Assembly: GCA_030674155.1 (NCBI GenBank)
Contig: CM060336.1
Location: 1,496,842-1,559,341 of the forward strand
DNA from: Stramonita haemastoma
Lineage: Eukaryota; Mollusca; Gastropoda; Neogastropoda; Muricidae
Reading direction: 5' to 3'
Length of the DNA stretch: 62,500 nt
Shown: positions 1-41,262 of the stretch, piece by piece
How the letters are laid out: the number at the start of each line of letters is the position of its first letter
How positions within the stretch are numbered: position 1 is the first letter of the stretch
Made by a program: the position numbers and the translations under genes
Notes under the pieces: model-generated
Told to the model about the DNA's origin: nothing
Database searches by the model: none
The model's input: the letters and a program-made list of their open reading frames with translations, nothing else

Positions 1-547
1 TTACAGATATATAGATTATATATCAATTAATTCATCAATAGGAATTATACAAGCATAAAATTATTCATAAACATTTTTGGAAAGTATGCCTGTCTGATTC
101 TGAAACCATCCTCGTTATACAATCCGTTAGTACTGCTTACACAATGAACAATAATAAACCATGGTATCAAAGAAAGACATAAATACTACTACAAACACTA
201 GTACAACATCTATCATACCCTCTGCTCTAACACAACACACACTTCCTTCTCTTGATCCATCTCAAAATACAACCATTCTTTCCTATGAAGAATTTGGTAT
301 CTTCACTTAAAATACCCCCCCCCCCCCCCTCCCCCCAAACCATTTCAATACCAAAGAATCTATTATCAACACCAGTCAACACCACAACGTAAACAACACC
401 AGACAATAACACACCAACACCAACAACTAACCAATCCTTTACTAATGACGACAGCATGAAACAGTCCATTATTGATAAAGTCTGAATGAAAACAGCTGAT
501 CTGGTTTGAAAGTTCTCCAAGATTTTGCTGAAGCTTCAGCCCAAGAC

Positions 548-905
548 AGTACATTACAGCCAAGTGGTTAAGACCGTCTGAATCCAATCCCATGGATCCA
601 TGAAGTCTGGGTTCGAATCTTGGCAATGTCCTGGGGTGTTTTTTGTTGTTTTTTAAATTTTTTTTTTTTTTTACAATTTCCCAGGTCAACTTCAAGTGCA
701 GACCTGCCGGTGCCTTAATCCCTTTGTGTATATATATACACATGCAAAAGAGCAAATATGCATATAAAGATCCCATAATTCATGTCAACGTTCGATGTGT
801 TACGGAAACACAGACATATCCAGCATTATGCAGACATCCCTGAAGTCGGATTGCGGCTACCTTCATGGTGGGCAAAAAGTCGCATATGGAAAATCTCATC
901 ATTTA
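548..905 (+). repeat. SINE-like repeat, family C (Ser/Leu-tRNA-like head)
   Basis: It begins with a tRNA-like head (agccaagtggttaagaccg and ggttcgaatcttggc) and continues into a body shared with 20436-20765 and 50200-50572. It is followed by a CA tract. Confidence 0.7.
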
Positions 906-929
906 TTAACCCCAGAACTTTTGTAGACG

Positions 930-987
<58 letters not shown>

Positions 988-1444
988 AAAAATCCAAAAC
1001 TGTTGATCACCACCACTGCAACCCCCCCACCCCCCCAAAAAAACAACAAAAACCCCCCAAACAATCCAAAACAAAATACCCCCCCCCCCTGTTTATATAT
1101 ATATCTATAAAATCAACCGCAACTTTTTCAACAGAAGCATGAGACCCTTAAACAAAAACATCCCCTGCCATACATGTAAACACTCACACACTTCTTTTCT
1201 TTTTCCTTCTGGTTGAATGCTGCCACCCTCACACTCCCCCCCCACCTCCCCCCCCCCCTCTACCCCACCCCTTCAAACTCTGAGGAGATACCAAGATTTT
1301 GAGATTTATGATACAAAACCTTTATGAAAGAAATCTGAGGAATAGAACATGTCTCTTACAAACAAAAAAACGAACAAACAAACAAAAAAAAAGGGAGTCA
1401 TGCATACATGTAATCATAAACACGACCCTCCACCACAAAAGGAG

Positions 1445-1860
1445 TCGTACTGCTCCAGAGGTCAATGTTTAGTTGCTAAGATAATGATGATAATCTGCAA
1501 TAAAAAGACTATTCAATACCCCCCAAAAATTTGAAAATTGTACAATTTTATGAAAAGTTATAATATATGAAACGCTAGACTCCAGGAAAAGACAAAAACG
1601 AGAAACGGACAGATTTTGCACTGCAATAGATTGGTCAGAATGGGAGCTTGGGTGTTTTAAAAATGCTTTTTTAAAGCAAAAGGACACAAAATTATGCTTT
1701 GATACTTCAGTGCAAAGTAGGAGAAAGCTTATAATTATACAATCAATCAAAATCTCAAAATCGACAACCTGACCCCCACCTGCCTACAACAGTTTCTAGC
1801 TGAGAAGTGGGTCAGGTGGTAAGTGATTCATTTCATGGTGGAGCATCACAATTAATTTTT
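1445..1860 (+). repeat. Partial copy of the foldback family
   Basis: It shares gtcaatgtttagttgctaag, ctgcaataaaaagactattc and acctgacccccacctgccta with the right half of 44480-45105. Confidence 0.6.
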
Positions 1861-2069
1861 TTTTTGCAGCCAATTAAGAAAAAAAAAAAACCCCAAAATT
1901 CTTACATGATATTTATGTTGTCATTAAGGAATAAAAAAAAAAAAGCAGCAACAAAAAAACCTAGAGTGAAAAAGCAAGAGGCAGAAGCATGCAATACACA
2001 AATTCATGCAGTTATTCAGTTTTACTTGATGATGATAAATGTGCAAAGCCAAGTCACACACGCGCACAC

Positions 2070-2117
<48 letters not shown>

Positions 2118-3109
2118 CACTCACAAACATGCATACACATGCATACACATGCAATTAGCATGCCAAAAAAAAAAAAGGTAAAACCTTCAAAAAATGTGTA
2201 CACAAACTCTGCAATAGTCTATTACTTTGTTTTCACTTTAAAAAAAAAGCAAAAAAAAAGGAAAGCGATATGTGTTCACATTTGTGGTGATATTGCAGCT
2301 GGCATGACAACAAACTTCAACCACGAGTACATGGCTGCAAAAAGTATTAACCAAAAACAAGAAGTAAATACGAAACCACAATCAAGCAGACTTCAATATA
2401 CTGCAACAATGATACAACAACAAAACTCCAAACCTTTATTATATCATGTCAACAGAAACAAGAAAGAAAATATAAAAAAATGAGGGGCCATCCATCCCAT
2501 GAACACCATCTGATCACCTTCAGACTGTATATATGAACTAAAAAAAAAAAAAAAATTAAATGGTTTCAAACCAGTAAGGGCCTGTCAGAATAAATGGTAT
2601 CCCCACCTGGAAATTCTGAGCCAGGAATTCCCTCTTTTCTGTCCTTCTCTTCGTTTCTGCCTTGTTCCTTTTCCACTTGTCACCTCCTTCTCATCTAGTT
2701 TCTCCCTTCTTGGTTCATTCTCCTGCCTTTTTTTCCAGAAAGACACAAAAGATTTTCTCTCTTAAGCTAGATGCGCTGGGCCTGACTTGTTAGGAGCTTA
2801 ACAGCAGCACAACGCATTTTCGCTCATATGGCAGATAACAATTGTTGCTGTGTGAGCCCTGGATCCTTGGCTGAGTTATGCTGGCTTTGTGTGCTGTGGG
2901 TTGTTTCTGATGGAGAAATGAGATACAGTGATTCATTTCAGCCTGTCTACCGATGGTCAATTCTAACAGACAAATTGGATAAAATGATTCTTCAGTCTGT
3001 CTATAGATGGTTAATTTCAATGGAGAAATGAGATACAACGATTCTTTCAGTCCATCTACAGACGCATGTTTCAGATGGAAAAGTGGGATTGTCTACAAAT
3101 GGTTAACCG

Positions 3110-3320
3110 CTTGTTTTGGATGGTTCATTCTGATGGAGAAATGGGATAGATACCACAATTCTTTCAGTCTGTCGACAGATGGCTGTTCTGGATGGAGAAA
3201 TGGGATAGATACCACAATTCTTTCAGTCTGTCGACAGATGGCTGTTCTGGATGGAGAAATGGGATAGATACCACAATTCTTTCAGTCTGTCGACAGATGG
3301 CTGTTCTGGATGGATGGCTC
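3110..3320 (+). repeat. 61-bp minisatellite
   Basis: Three near-identical units of about 61 bp (gatagataccacaattcttt and cgacagatggctgttctgga), with more diverged units from about 2890. Confidence 0.8.
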
Positions 3321-5141
3321 ACTGAAAGAGGAGGATGGTCCATGAAGGAAAATGAAACTTACCACTGGGAGCATTCTTATGCGGCACTAGTAGAGAGAGA
3401 CATGAAACAGCAAGCATGAAACATGAGAGAGAGAGAGTGAGAGAGAGGAAAATGCACACACGTATCAAGTCATCAGTCAAACTCAAAACCAAACCAATCA
3501 TACACGTTACTTACGTCTTCATCATCATCATCCTAGATTTTGTTGTTATGAGTAGTTAAGGATATAGATATATATGCTCATGCTATATTATAGTGGACAT
3601 CATTTGTTATCCATAAATCATGATTTCAGAAAACTTAACCTCATGTGAACAACCCTCCCAAAAAATCTACAAGCTAAGCATTAAAAATTGATACAAAAGG
3701 TGCAAATAGGATACAGCATACATTCACACAAAAAAATTACACATTATTCCATCACTGAACATAAAACATCCCCCCTCCCCTCCTCAAAACTTTCTTCATA
3801 TAAACAACTCTCTGGTTAAAAACAACCACCAAAAAAGCAAAACAACAAAAAAAACCCCCAAAATCCTCTCCGGTTACATGTTCCACACAATCTCCTTGAT
3901 TACACCATTCTACACAACCCCACACTACACACCCTCAAACATGACATTTCTACGAAAACTCCGGTAAGCAAGATACACCTTTTCATCCTCACTGCTCTCT
4001 CTCTCCACAAAAACTCAAAGCAACCACACCCCAGGCTTAATTCTCGCCTGACTTCCAACTGACAAAGTACTCTCTGCTGATCTATTCAGAAACAGAAAAT
4101 CTTGTGTATGTCACCAACAAAAATCTGGATTACATGACAGGTAAGGGAAGAAACCAACACGAGAACAACAACGAGGGGGAGGGGAGGGGGGGAGGGGGGG
4201 GGAGGTGTGAAAGGAAGTGGGGGTGAGGGGCGGTGGGGGGAGGAGTCACAATGTGAAACATTCAGATCTTACTTCCCACTGTTTTGTTCTCTATGGAGGA
4301 AAAACAAAACACAAAAAATTCAAAATAAAAAATAAATGAGAAGAAAATCATAACACAATCATACACACAAAATTGATGACAGTAAAAAGAAAAAAAAAAA
4401 CAGCTATGATAAAAAATATAACCATACTTAATTAAAAACAACAAACCACACAAAAAAAACCCAACAAACCTGAAACAACCATCTGAAGTACAACAACCAC
4501 AAACTCACAAGACTTGACAACAAACACACACACATACACATATACATATAAACTCAAAAGAGATCAATAACACAAAACAAACAAAAGATAAACACAAAAT
4601 CTCTGAAAGGCACCAGTAGAAAAGAAGAAGACCAAAACCACAAACAAACAAACGAAAACACATGACATCAGGTAAAAATCACTTGACCAGATTCCACACA
4701 TCATGCATACAAAGTGCAACACAACTTCTTTCTCTTTCAACATTTTTGTGCAGAGAATCAAAAACTGGTCATGTGCAAATTTTAATCAAATAAACCAAAA
4801 AAAAAAAAAAGGTGTAATAATTCTCTCAACGGTAGTCATCCCAACCTACATTAGAAAGAGAAATCCGAAGATGATAACAGTTGTATCTTTCATGCTGCTA
4901 TTTTCTTCATGGTTTTGTCACCAATTTAAATATTTTCTCTTTCTCAAATGTCTCAAGGCATAGGAGATATATGTATCTATCATTGCTGATTCTTTTTACA
5001 TGAATTCACAGACATACAGACAGACAGACACACACCCACCTCCACAAACACAACACCCACCCCTAACCCCACACACACAGAGGATGAAAAAAAGCTTTTA
5101 AGCTTACTCTTTACCTTCAATAAAGATATTCTTCACATGAC

Positions 5142-5224
<83 letters not shown>

Positions 5225-6332
5225 AAAACTATCAGCATATACACTTCACCTTCTTCACACAAATAAAAAAGAGAAAAAAAACCCAAATAAGAAAAGTAAA
5301 GACATAAAAGGTTCTATCAAAAGACAATAAGCCTATGTACAGAGAAGTGACTATTCCTAGAAAAAAAAGAGATATAAGGAACTCAGAAAAGAGCGAGAAA
5401 TTTTACAATAGATTTCTGTCGAGAAACAAGCACTCCTAAGAAGAAGAAGAGAAGAGTTAACCAGAATGAGCAGAGATCTAAAGAACCTCACAAGATATTC
5501 AGGGACAGCAACAGAGTAAGCTAACAGCTGAAAGTTTGGATTCTATTCCGTGTGAAAGAGAAAACCAGTGAAGAGAAGCATGCTGAAATTTCGAGGACTA
5601 AAAGAAGATGTAGCATTGACAGGCAGCACCATTGTGTTTTAAACTTAACAGTCATGATCTCACCCCCTTAAATGTGACTTAATGGTAAAGAAAGAACGTG
5701 CTTTTTTGTTGTTGTTTTTTTACATCCTTCCGATGTGACTATAAACTGAAGTCCTGTGTGTGAACCCACGCAGATCTTGCATACACGTTAAAACCTGTTC
5801 CGCTTTTCAGAGACAAAATTTACCAACCTGCATACACACAGGGACTACATAAAAAAAAAAGCACATGAGTGCTTAATGCATTATCCTCAAAATAAAATAA
5901 TCAAATAAATAAACAAATAAAATAAGCATATCTACCACTTTCACAACAACATGAGTCACTTAACACAAAACAACTCTTGGATATAAAACAAAAAAGTATA
6001 TGAGTGTTTATTCCACTATTCCTGAAATAAAAGAATGATTCCTTTTTTTTAAATTTTTTAAATTAAATTGAAATACTGTTCATTTTCATCTTTTCAGAAA
6101 TGAGTACTGTGTAGCTATTAGTCATGCTGGTTAACGAAATACTGATGTCAACATACTTGTACTGATGAGATTTAGGCCATTTGCATTGTAAAAAAATTAT
6201 GATAGTTGTGTGGTATGTAAATGACATTCAAGCGAGTGATCCTAAGATTGGAATGTACACTATCATTGCTGTTACTCTTCTCACACTGACACATACTACA
6301 TCAGCATTTTGGGGTCAATTTACCTCTAATGT

Positions 6333-6388
<56 letters not shown>

Positions 6389-6557
6389 ACAAACACACAC
6401 CCTCTTACAAACCAAAATAACATCTAGGTGCCCACCAAAACAAAACCACCAAACAAGTACATCATCAGAAACTGAAAGAACAGAAAAACTGACACATCGA
6501 ATGAACAGATGAAGGAACGAATTAACGAACGATACACGGCACACACTCAAGACTCAC

Positions 6558-34562
<28,005 letters not shown>

Positions 34563-34784
34563 GATTGTTTTTTGATGCACGCCCAGAAATTCCAGACAAA
34601 ACACACAAAATCACACTTCCTGATTCAGTGTCCATCCATCTTGGGTGCAGTTATGCTAATGACATTTACAAGAGTGATCTCCCTTCGCATCAAGGGAAAT
34701 CACCACAAGATTCTACCTACGAAGTACACGTAAGCCTATGTGACAGAACAGTATTGGTAGATCACATCACGTACATCATTCACA
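34563..34784. promoter_or_regulatory. Probable bidirectional promoter between NCKAP1 and BET1
   Basis: Only 222 bp separate the divergent start codons of NCKAP1 (minus) and BET1 (plus), so both 5' UTRs and core promoters must lie here unless extra non-coding first exons exist. An ETS-like CACTTCCTG is at 34614-34622, a YY1-like CCATCTT follows at about 34634, and there is no clear TATA box. Promoter function is inferred from arrangement. Confidence 0.6.
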
Positions 34785-34803
34785 ATGAGGCGATCAAACA
34801 TGT
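34785..34803 (+). CDS. BET1: BET1-like SNARE, coding exon 1
   Basis: A 19-bp coding piece reads ATG AGG CGA TCA AAC ATG T before a consensus gtaagt donor. This gives MRRSNM plus one base that joins exon 2 as a Tyr codon. Vertebrate BET1 also begins MRR, and phase 1 fits exactly, so this tiny exon is the best start although no other test is possible from sequence alone. Confidence 0.72.
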
Positions 34804-35224
34804 GTAAGTACACAAAAGTTTCTCCACAGCTTCTTTTCAATCATTTCCCGTATTTCGATTTTTTTGTTTTTTGTTTTGAGTCGTTCAACATTTTTTTCTG
34901 TCAGCAAGTTGGAGTCAAGTCTCCACGACTAGACTATGCCTCTGGCTATCTATAGGCCTAGCCTAGTACTACTAGTAGTAGTACATCAAGAAGTTGTCAC
35001 GAGTCTACACTTTGACTTTGTAACTTGGTCAGCGAGTGTGACAGTTAGTCAGTGTGAATACACAGTAAGTGTGATAGTTAACTGGGTGTGAATAGTCGGT
35101 GAATGAACAGCCAGTGAGTGTGATTGATTCCCAAAGTCAACTCAAACCCTTAGTTATGGCTTGATGACAGTGACACTTTAGTTTAGTTTATCAGTGTTAA
35201 TAAAGTTCTTAGAGTCGTCTCTCT

Positions 35225-35460
35225 CATCCAATGAATGATCGATCCAATCCAGTCATGTTGTTAACAACCCTAACCAATGAATGACCTATACAATACAAAG
35301 GTGGTGTTATTAACAGCTCCAACCAATAACTTGAATTTAAGTGACCAATCCAATCCAATGTGGGTGGTAGTGATGTTGTATAATTTTTTTTATATATAAA
35401 TCCCCCAGGCCCAGCCAATGAGTGACCAGTCCAATCCAGTCATGTCGTTTATAGTCCCAG
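35225..35460 (+). repeat. Diverged 55-60-bp repeat in BET1 intron 1
   Basis: Four loose units with ccaatgaatgatcgatccaa and ccagtcatgttgttaacaac. An inverted relative is near 35595-35660. Confidence 0.6.
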
Positions 35461-35964
35461 CCAAGTACAGTACTTAACATGTATGATCACTGATCAATAA
35501 TTCACGAATAGTAACACTAACATAGTAACAATTAACTTTTTTTTTTTACAAGTTATCATCAGTACTTGTTAAAGTAGTTTACAATTAACACAAATCATTT
35601 ATTCACTCATTGGCTAGGGCTATACTTATTATAAACAACATGATTGGCTTAGATCAATTGGTCACCCGTAGGGGTTTGAATATATATTATACAGAAATTT
35701 ATTATGCATTTATAATGTATTCTATTTCTAGTCTGTAGACCAGAACATTGTAGCAGTATTTTTAGACAAATCCAGACTCTGACTGGACACTGACACAAGT
35801 CAACATTCATGATCACGTCATTACATGGTTTCTTAACTAAAGAAGGTGTTATTTTTCAAAAAACATTTTGTAAAACTATAAATGTACAAATGTACCATGT
35901 GATTCTCTTGCTGATCATGCCTGTGAGAACAGTGACACTTTTTTTTCTTCTGTGTGGTGTTCAG

Positions 35965-36122
35965 ACCAGCCCGGCTATGACAATGGTCAGGGTCAAGGGC
36001 AGGGTCAAGGGCAGGGTCAAGGGCAGTACCAAGGTCAGTACCAGCCCACAGCAGACATGCTGGAGGAGGAGAACTCTCACCTGGCGGAGGCCCTCAGGGG
36101 CAAAGTGCAGGCCCTGAAGTCG
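35965..36122 (+). CDS. BET1: BET1-like SNARE, coding exon 2
   Basis: It follows acceptor gttcag and ends TCG before gtgagt. It encodes a Gly-Gln repeat, QPGYDNGQGQGQGQ and onward, built from 12-bp units, then LEEENSHLAEALRGKVQALK. The second part matches vertebrate EEENERLTESLRSKVTAIK, the start of the SNARE helix. The Gly-Gln stretch is not in vertebrate BET1, which has a Gly/Tyr/Asn-rich N-terminus instead. Confidence 0.93.
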
Positions 36123-36159
36123 GTGAGTGGTGCAGCACAGGGGTGTGGGGGTTCAAGCT

Positions 36160-36555
36160 GGATCAGTGGTCTAGAGCCTGTAGAGGTAACGTGCCTGCCT
36201 GGAAAGCAAAAAGTCTGGGTCAGAAGTATGCAGTGGTTTGATCCCCATTTGGGCCCCAAACTTTCCCCCCCTCCATTGGACCATGAGTGGTGGTCTGGGT
36301 GCTAGTGTTTCAAATGAGACGATAAACCGAGGTCCCATGTGTTTCACAAAATTATTTAGCACTCATAAAAGAACCCACAGCAACAAGAGAGTTGTCCCTG
36401 GCAAAATTCTGTAGAAAAAAGCCACTCTGATAGGGAAACAAATACAGTTGCGGACAAGGAAATAAAATAAAAAAGGGTGGTGCTGCTCTTATGGTGACAT
36501 GCTCTCCCCTGGGGAGAGCAGCCAGAATTTCACACGAAGAAATCTGGCATGACTT
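36160..36555 (+). repeat. SINE-like repeat, family D
   Basis: Copy in BET1 intron 2 that shares the head, ccctggcaaaattctgtaga and the end of the 32015-32425 copy. A pure C run of about 30 bases follows. Confidence 0.68.
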
Positions 36556-36964
36556 AAAGTGGTGTAAAAAAAAAATTAATGCCCCCCCCCCCCCCCCCCC
36601 CCCAAATTCCCCCCCACCCCTCCACCAAAAACGGTGATGCACTATGAATGAAAGAATGAATGTGAGATTTTTAGAGGCAGAGTTCAGAGAAGTCTTAATG
36701 TTCAGAGACCTATGTAAGAGAGATAAATAATGCTTTAGTGTGTGTGTGTCTTTGATTTTATGTCTGTTCACTTAAAGTGGTAATTAGATGAATAAAGCCT
36801 GGGTATGGAGGGCAAGCTGTTACCCATGCAGCAGACCCCCCCCCCTCCCCCCCCCTCCATCTCTCCATGTTACTGGAATAGTCCATTGGAAAGGCAATCG
36901 CTGATACACATGGTTCCAGTGCCGTCAGGTCTGTTCCATAAGGTCTGTGTGGTGACTGTTTCAG

Positions 36965-37021
36965 ATGTCCATTGATATCGGCACTGAGGTGAAGGAGCAG
37001 AACAAGCTGTTGAAGTCCATG
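36965..37021 (+). CDS. BET1: BET1-like SNARE, coding exon 3
   Basis: Nineteen codons, phase 0: MSIDIGTEVKEQNKLLKSM, matching vertebrate LSIEIGHEVKTQNKLLAEM. The Gln in EQNKLL is at the zero-layer position expected of a Qc-SNARE. Acceptor tttcag, donor gtgagc. Confidence 0.95.
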
Positions 37022-37239
37022 GTGAGCAAGCTGCCCCTGATCTTTATATGTATATATTTTTATTTATTTATTTTTTTTAGCTGCCCTGATCTTGTTTGTG
37101 GCTGTGCAGAACTTAGTGAACATCTTAAGAGAATTCTGTCTGTCTATCTCTTCTCTGTTTTTTGTGAGTGTTTGTGATTATAGTACAGGCAATACAACAC
37201 TATAAAATACTATATCACACAACCCAATCCTAGACAGTC

Positions 37240-37325
37240 TAACACACCCACGCCACGCCACACCACACCACACCACACCACACCACACCACACCACACCA
37301 CACCACACCACACCACACCACACCT
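37240..37325 (+). repeat. 10-bp CACACCACAC repeat in BET1 intron 3
   Basis: Tandem ccacaccaca units, with diverged copies running to about 37500. Confidence 0.85.
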
Positions 37326-37605
37326 ATACAACACCACACCTACACCACACCACTGCTCATCACACCACACCCCATCCTACCCCAACCCCACCACATCATA
37401 CCACACCACATTACACACCACCCCACCCACACCACACCCCACCACATTACAGAATCCCCACCACATTACAGAATCCCCACAACACATACACCACAACACA
37501 TGGTACAGTATGATCAACAATACAACTCATATTATACTTCATTATTGTGTAATTTAACTTTTTCATAAATCATTCATTCATTCAGAATTCATGGTGTCTG
37601 AACAG

Positions 37606-37758
37606 GACGATGACTTTGACAAATCGGGAAACTTCCTTCAAGCCACCATGGAGCGCTTGAAACGACTGACGCGCGCCGGCCATTACAAGCTGTGGATTTA
37701 CCTCCTCCTCTTCATCTTCTTCGTCTTCTTCATGTGCTGGCTTATCATTCGATTCTGA
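37606..37758 (+). CDS. BET1: BET1-like SNARE, last coding exon with membrane anchor
   Basis: Fifty codons and TGA. It encodes DDDFDKSGNFLQATMERLKR, the end of the SNARE helix, then a short basic spacer and a C-terminal membrane segment, LWIYLLLFIFFVFFMCWLII, with RF at the end. This is a tail anchor like that of vertebrate BET1. The whole protein is about 128 residues against about 118 in vertebrates. BET1 is a Qc-SNARE of the ER-Golgi vesicle fusion complex with syntaxin 5 and partners. Similarity to BET1L was not excluded by a search. Confidence 0.94.
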   Translation, partial: DDDFDKSGNFLQATMERLKRLTRAGHYKLWIYLLLFIFFVFFMCWLIIRF

Positions 37759-38164
37759 AGCAAAAGTATGGAAGAAACAAAAAAAAAGGTAGTGCAATGT
37801 ATCTGTGGGTGGGTTGCTTCATTAGTCGTTGCAGGCACCGATGATGATGATGACGAGACATGATGTGCCATCTTCCAGCTTCAGTTAACCCAAGAGGGGG
37901 TCACCCTGTGCACAACATTCCTTATATATATATAGATATGCTAAACTCCACCCATTCTCAACATCTGACCAGCTGCCTCACCCAGTGTGCTGGTCAGGCC
38001 TTGGGTGCATGTTGGGTTGTTTTCGTGTTTCTGCAGCCCCACCGAATGTCAATTTGGATGGTGGGATTTTTAACGTGCGTTTGTGATCTTCTACATGCAG
38101 GCATATGTTACAGATGTTACTAGGGAGTTATGCTCCAGCTGGGCTGGGCAGGGGATGATATGAG

Positions 38165-38211
<47 letters not shown>

Positions 38212-39464
38212 CTGACCAAACAATGATATGGATTATGTGATTTTTAGTGTGCACGCATGACTGAAATGCTTCTATACAGAAGGAAGTAAGGCTCTGGCAG
38301 GTCTGCATGGGGATGGTCTGAGAGATGGTCAAGATCTGACCAAATATGGATTATGGGATTTTTAACGTGCATGCATGACTTATATACAGAAAGAAGAAAG
38401 GCACTGGCAGGGCTGCACATGGGTGGACCCGAGTGATAAAAATCTTTGTTTATGATCCCTCAAGTGCCAGCAGTATTGGAGTGGCAAGTCTTCAGTACGA
38501 TTGGGATTGGACGTGTGTCACCCTTACTCAGCTACTGTTGCCTGAGGTAATCTGCAGAGAGATTGACAGACAGACAGACAGACCAGAGAAGGCCTCAGTC
38601 ACCTCAACAGTCATGGTGTGTATCATATGGACTTCCCTCAACTTCTCCCAAACTCCTTGAGGAGTGCAGTGAAGTTTTCAGGCAGTGTGTTGTGGGAAAG
38701 TTGACGCTGCCGGACCCCTTCCCTCTCCTGCAACTTTCTCTCCTCCTCCTTCCCCATAAAAACCCCAGAATTGAAAAACACGATCACAAAACACCGATAG
38801 ACATGCTGTATGTTTATCTGTGTTTTGTAATAGTGTTTTTTTGTTTTGTTGTTTGGGGCATTTAAAATTTTTTTAATGGATATCTAGATCAGTTGGACCT
38901 TTTTTTGACCTTATCGTAGGATTGTATTTGTTGTAAATTCTGTTTTGATCTTTAAAATTTTTTTTTTTTAATGAAATTGTTTAGCCTCTTCAGTTACGGT
39001 TATGTAGAGTGCTTGACAGGAAGAGAAACTGAAGTGTGTGAAGCGCAGGCTCGTCTCATTGCAAGTGGCCCACAGTCGCCTCTGGCCTGATATTCCATTA
39101 TAAGATCACGTATTTGGGGGCAGAAATGGGAAACCAAGTATGACTCCATAAGTTATTATGTAGAGAAAACAGTTGAAAATTTGAAACATTATTTTTGCAA
39201 ATGGAAGAGTTAAATTTGCTCCCCCCCTTCCCTATTTATGTTCCATGCCATGGTGACATTTTATTTCTTTTTGAGAAATAAAACAGAAAATCTCACTTTG
39301 TAAGATATTTATGAAGAGACAGCGAGAGGCAACTTGCAGTGAGAGTGTTGATTTTTCCCTGCACTGCTCTGACCTGTAAGTATTGTGTGAGAAAAAGAGA
39401 ACAGTAGACATCCCAGCTTCCATAGTAACTGATGGGTAAAAACAGTGACATACGCAAAAGTCTG

Positions 39465-39752
39465 ACCAGAACCCTCTTGCATTCAGATTCTCTGAACACA
39501 AATTGCCCCCAGGTTTCACATTGTACCACGAAATCAGGTCAGGCACACATGCTTGCTTGCCTTTTCCTCCTAACTACATACCAGCAGCTATAATTCCAGA
39601 CTCTCACTCGTCTGGCCTGATACTGCTTCAGCATGTGTTGGCGATCAGTGAAGGTCACTGCATGATGGACAGCCACTGTGTAAATCCCGGCAATTCCCGG
39701 GTGGGGATTCATTTAATCCTGTCAAATCCCGGGTCAGCACAAAGAGTGTTAA
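39465..39752 (-). repeat. Interspersed repeat, family G
   Basis: Inverted copy of 9330-9645 in the BET1 3' flank, running from accctcttgcattcag to agcacaaagagtgtta. Confidence 0.6.
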
Positions 39753-40077
39753 TGTTTGGAACAATGCTTTTAGAGCTGGCTGGTATGTCAGCATCTCATT
39801 CTTTTATTATTTGTATTTCTCTGTAAGGAAATGACTTTGATTTGGTGACTGTGAGAAAGACCTTTTGTTGTTGTTGTTGCAAATATGAATGTATGTGTAT
39901 GGTATGGATTTGTGTATCGTTCTTATGTAAGCGTCATTGTTTTGATATTATATGAAAAAAAGCTTGTGCAGAAGTCAGGACACTGCAGGTTAGTATGTCT
40001 TTTTTATAATTCTAATTTTTTGTTTAGGTTGGGTTTTTTTTTTAGTTCTGTGTTCACAGGGTCCATAGTTAACGTGT

Positions 40078-40115
<38 letters not shown>

Positions 40116-40207
40116 ACAGTGACAGTGTGTTGATTGTGATTTAAGCTTTTAAGTGCATTCACAAAGGGACAGGGGGAAGGGAACTGGGTTCAACACAATG
40201 TGAAAGA

Positions 40208-40255
<48 letters not shown>

Positions 40256-40974
40256 CATGCATTTGTGTGTATGATGATGTTTTTATTGTTCATTTTTGTT
40301 TCTTTTATGGGTGAATTGGAATAGGACAGGATTACAAACGGACAAGAAATGTCTTCAGATCATTGTCGTTGCTCTTGAGTCATTCAAACATTTTCACATG
40401 AATTTCTTTCTGTGTGAATCCGAATCCAACCCTGTTGTGTGTGTTTAGGAGACAGGATAGAAGTGGGGAAGTGAGAGTGGAGCAGGGGTGATGAAGAATC
40501 AGTTAAACTGGAAGGGACAGGGTCTGGAGTGGAGGAGCACACCTGAAAATAGGACGAATTATACGAATATGTGTTGATTGCTGTGTTGATATTTACGTCA
40601 AATACTACTGAAATATATTGTGAAGATGATGCCTTTGACATGTGAAGGATTGTTGTAGTGTGTGAATTTGACATATGGATGCCTAGTGAAAAAGTCTATA
40701 GTTGCAGTTTTATTCTGAGATTTAAAATTTGATGAGGTGACAGCCCCCAATATGGCCTGTGTGGTTGGCGGGGCTGTAAACAACATGATTGGATTGGATT
40801 GGATTTCGTGAGAATGCCACCAGAGTGAAATGACCATTTTCAGCCTCAAATGATGAGAGTTGGGATAGATAAGTGAGATAAGAAAACAGATTTGTGTAAT
40901 TTCCCTTTGGAAACTGTTTAGGTCTGATTCTGACCTTACATGATAAAAATACTGCCTGGTAAATGTCATAACTG

Positions 40975-41262
40975 GGGATGGGATGGCTCAGAGGTCAGAA
41001 CACTCGGGTTTCCCCGAGCTAAGGTAAAGCAGCATTAAGCGTGGTTACCAAGTGGATGGGTGACAGTTTACGTGCCTTGGCTTCAGTACAGTCCCCCAGT
41101 CCACCCAGCTGTAAATGGTTACCTGCCCTCTTTAGGGTCAGGGAAGGTAAAGCAGCGAGGGAGAGGAGATGGGCGCCACCCTCAATATGCTGGCCCCTAG
41201 AGAAGCTGAGGTCTCTGATGCCTCACTCCCCTGTGAGACACCTTTACCTTTACTAGATGTCA
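40975..41262 (+). repeat. SINE-like repeat, family B
   Basis: Full-length plus copy beginning tggggatgggatggctcaga, in the BET1 3' flank. Confidence 0.72.

Larger units (their letters stand above)
1..6557. other. Repeat-rich sequence, probably an NCKAP1 intron
   Basis: No exon was recognised on either strand. It holds SINE-like copies (548-905, 5723-5895), part of a foldback family (1445-1860), a family F repeat (2575-2800), a 61-bp minisatellite (3110-3320), CA tracts at 930-982, 2064-2130, 5142-5220 and 6333-6383, and G/C runs near 310-340, 1210-1260 and 4170-4250. The rest is AT-rich DNA with no visible feature. Confidence 0.5.
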
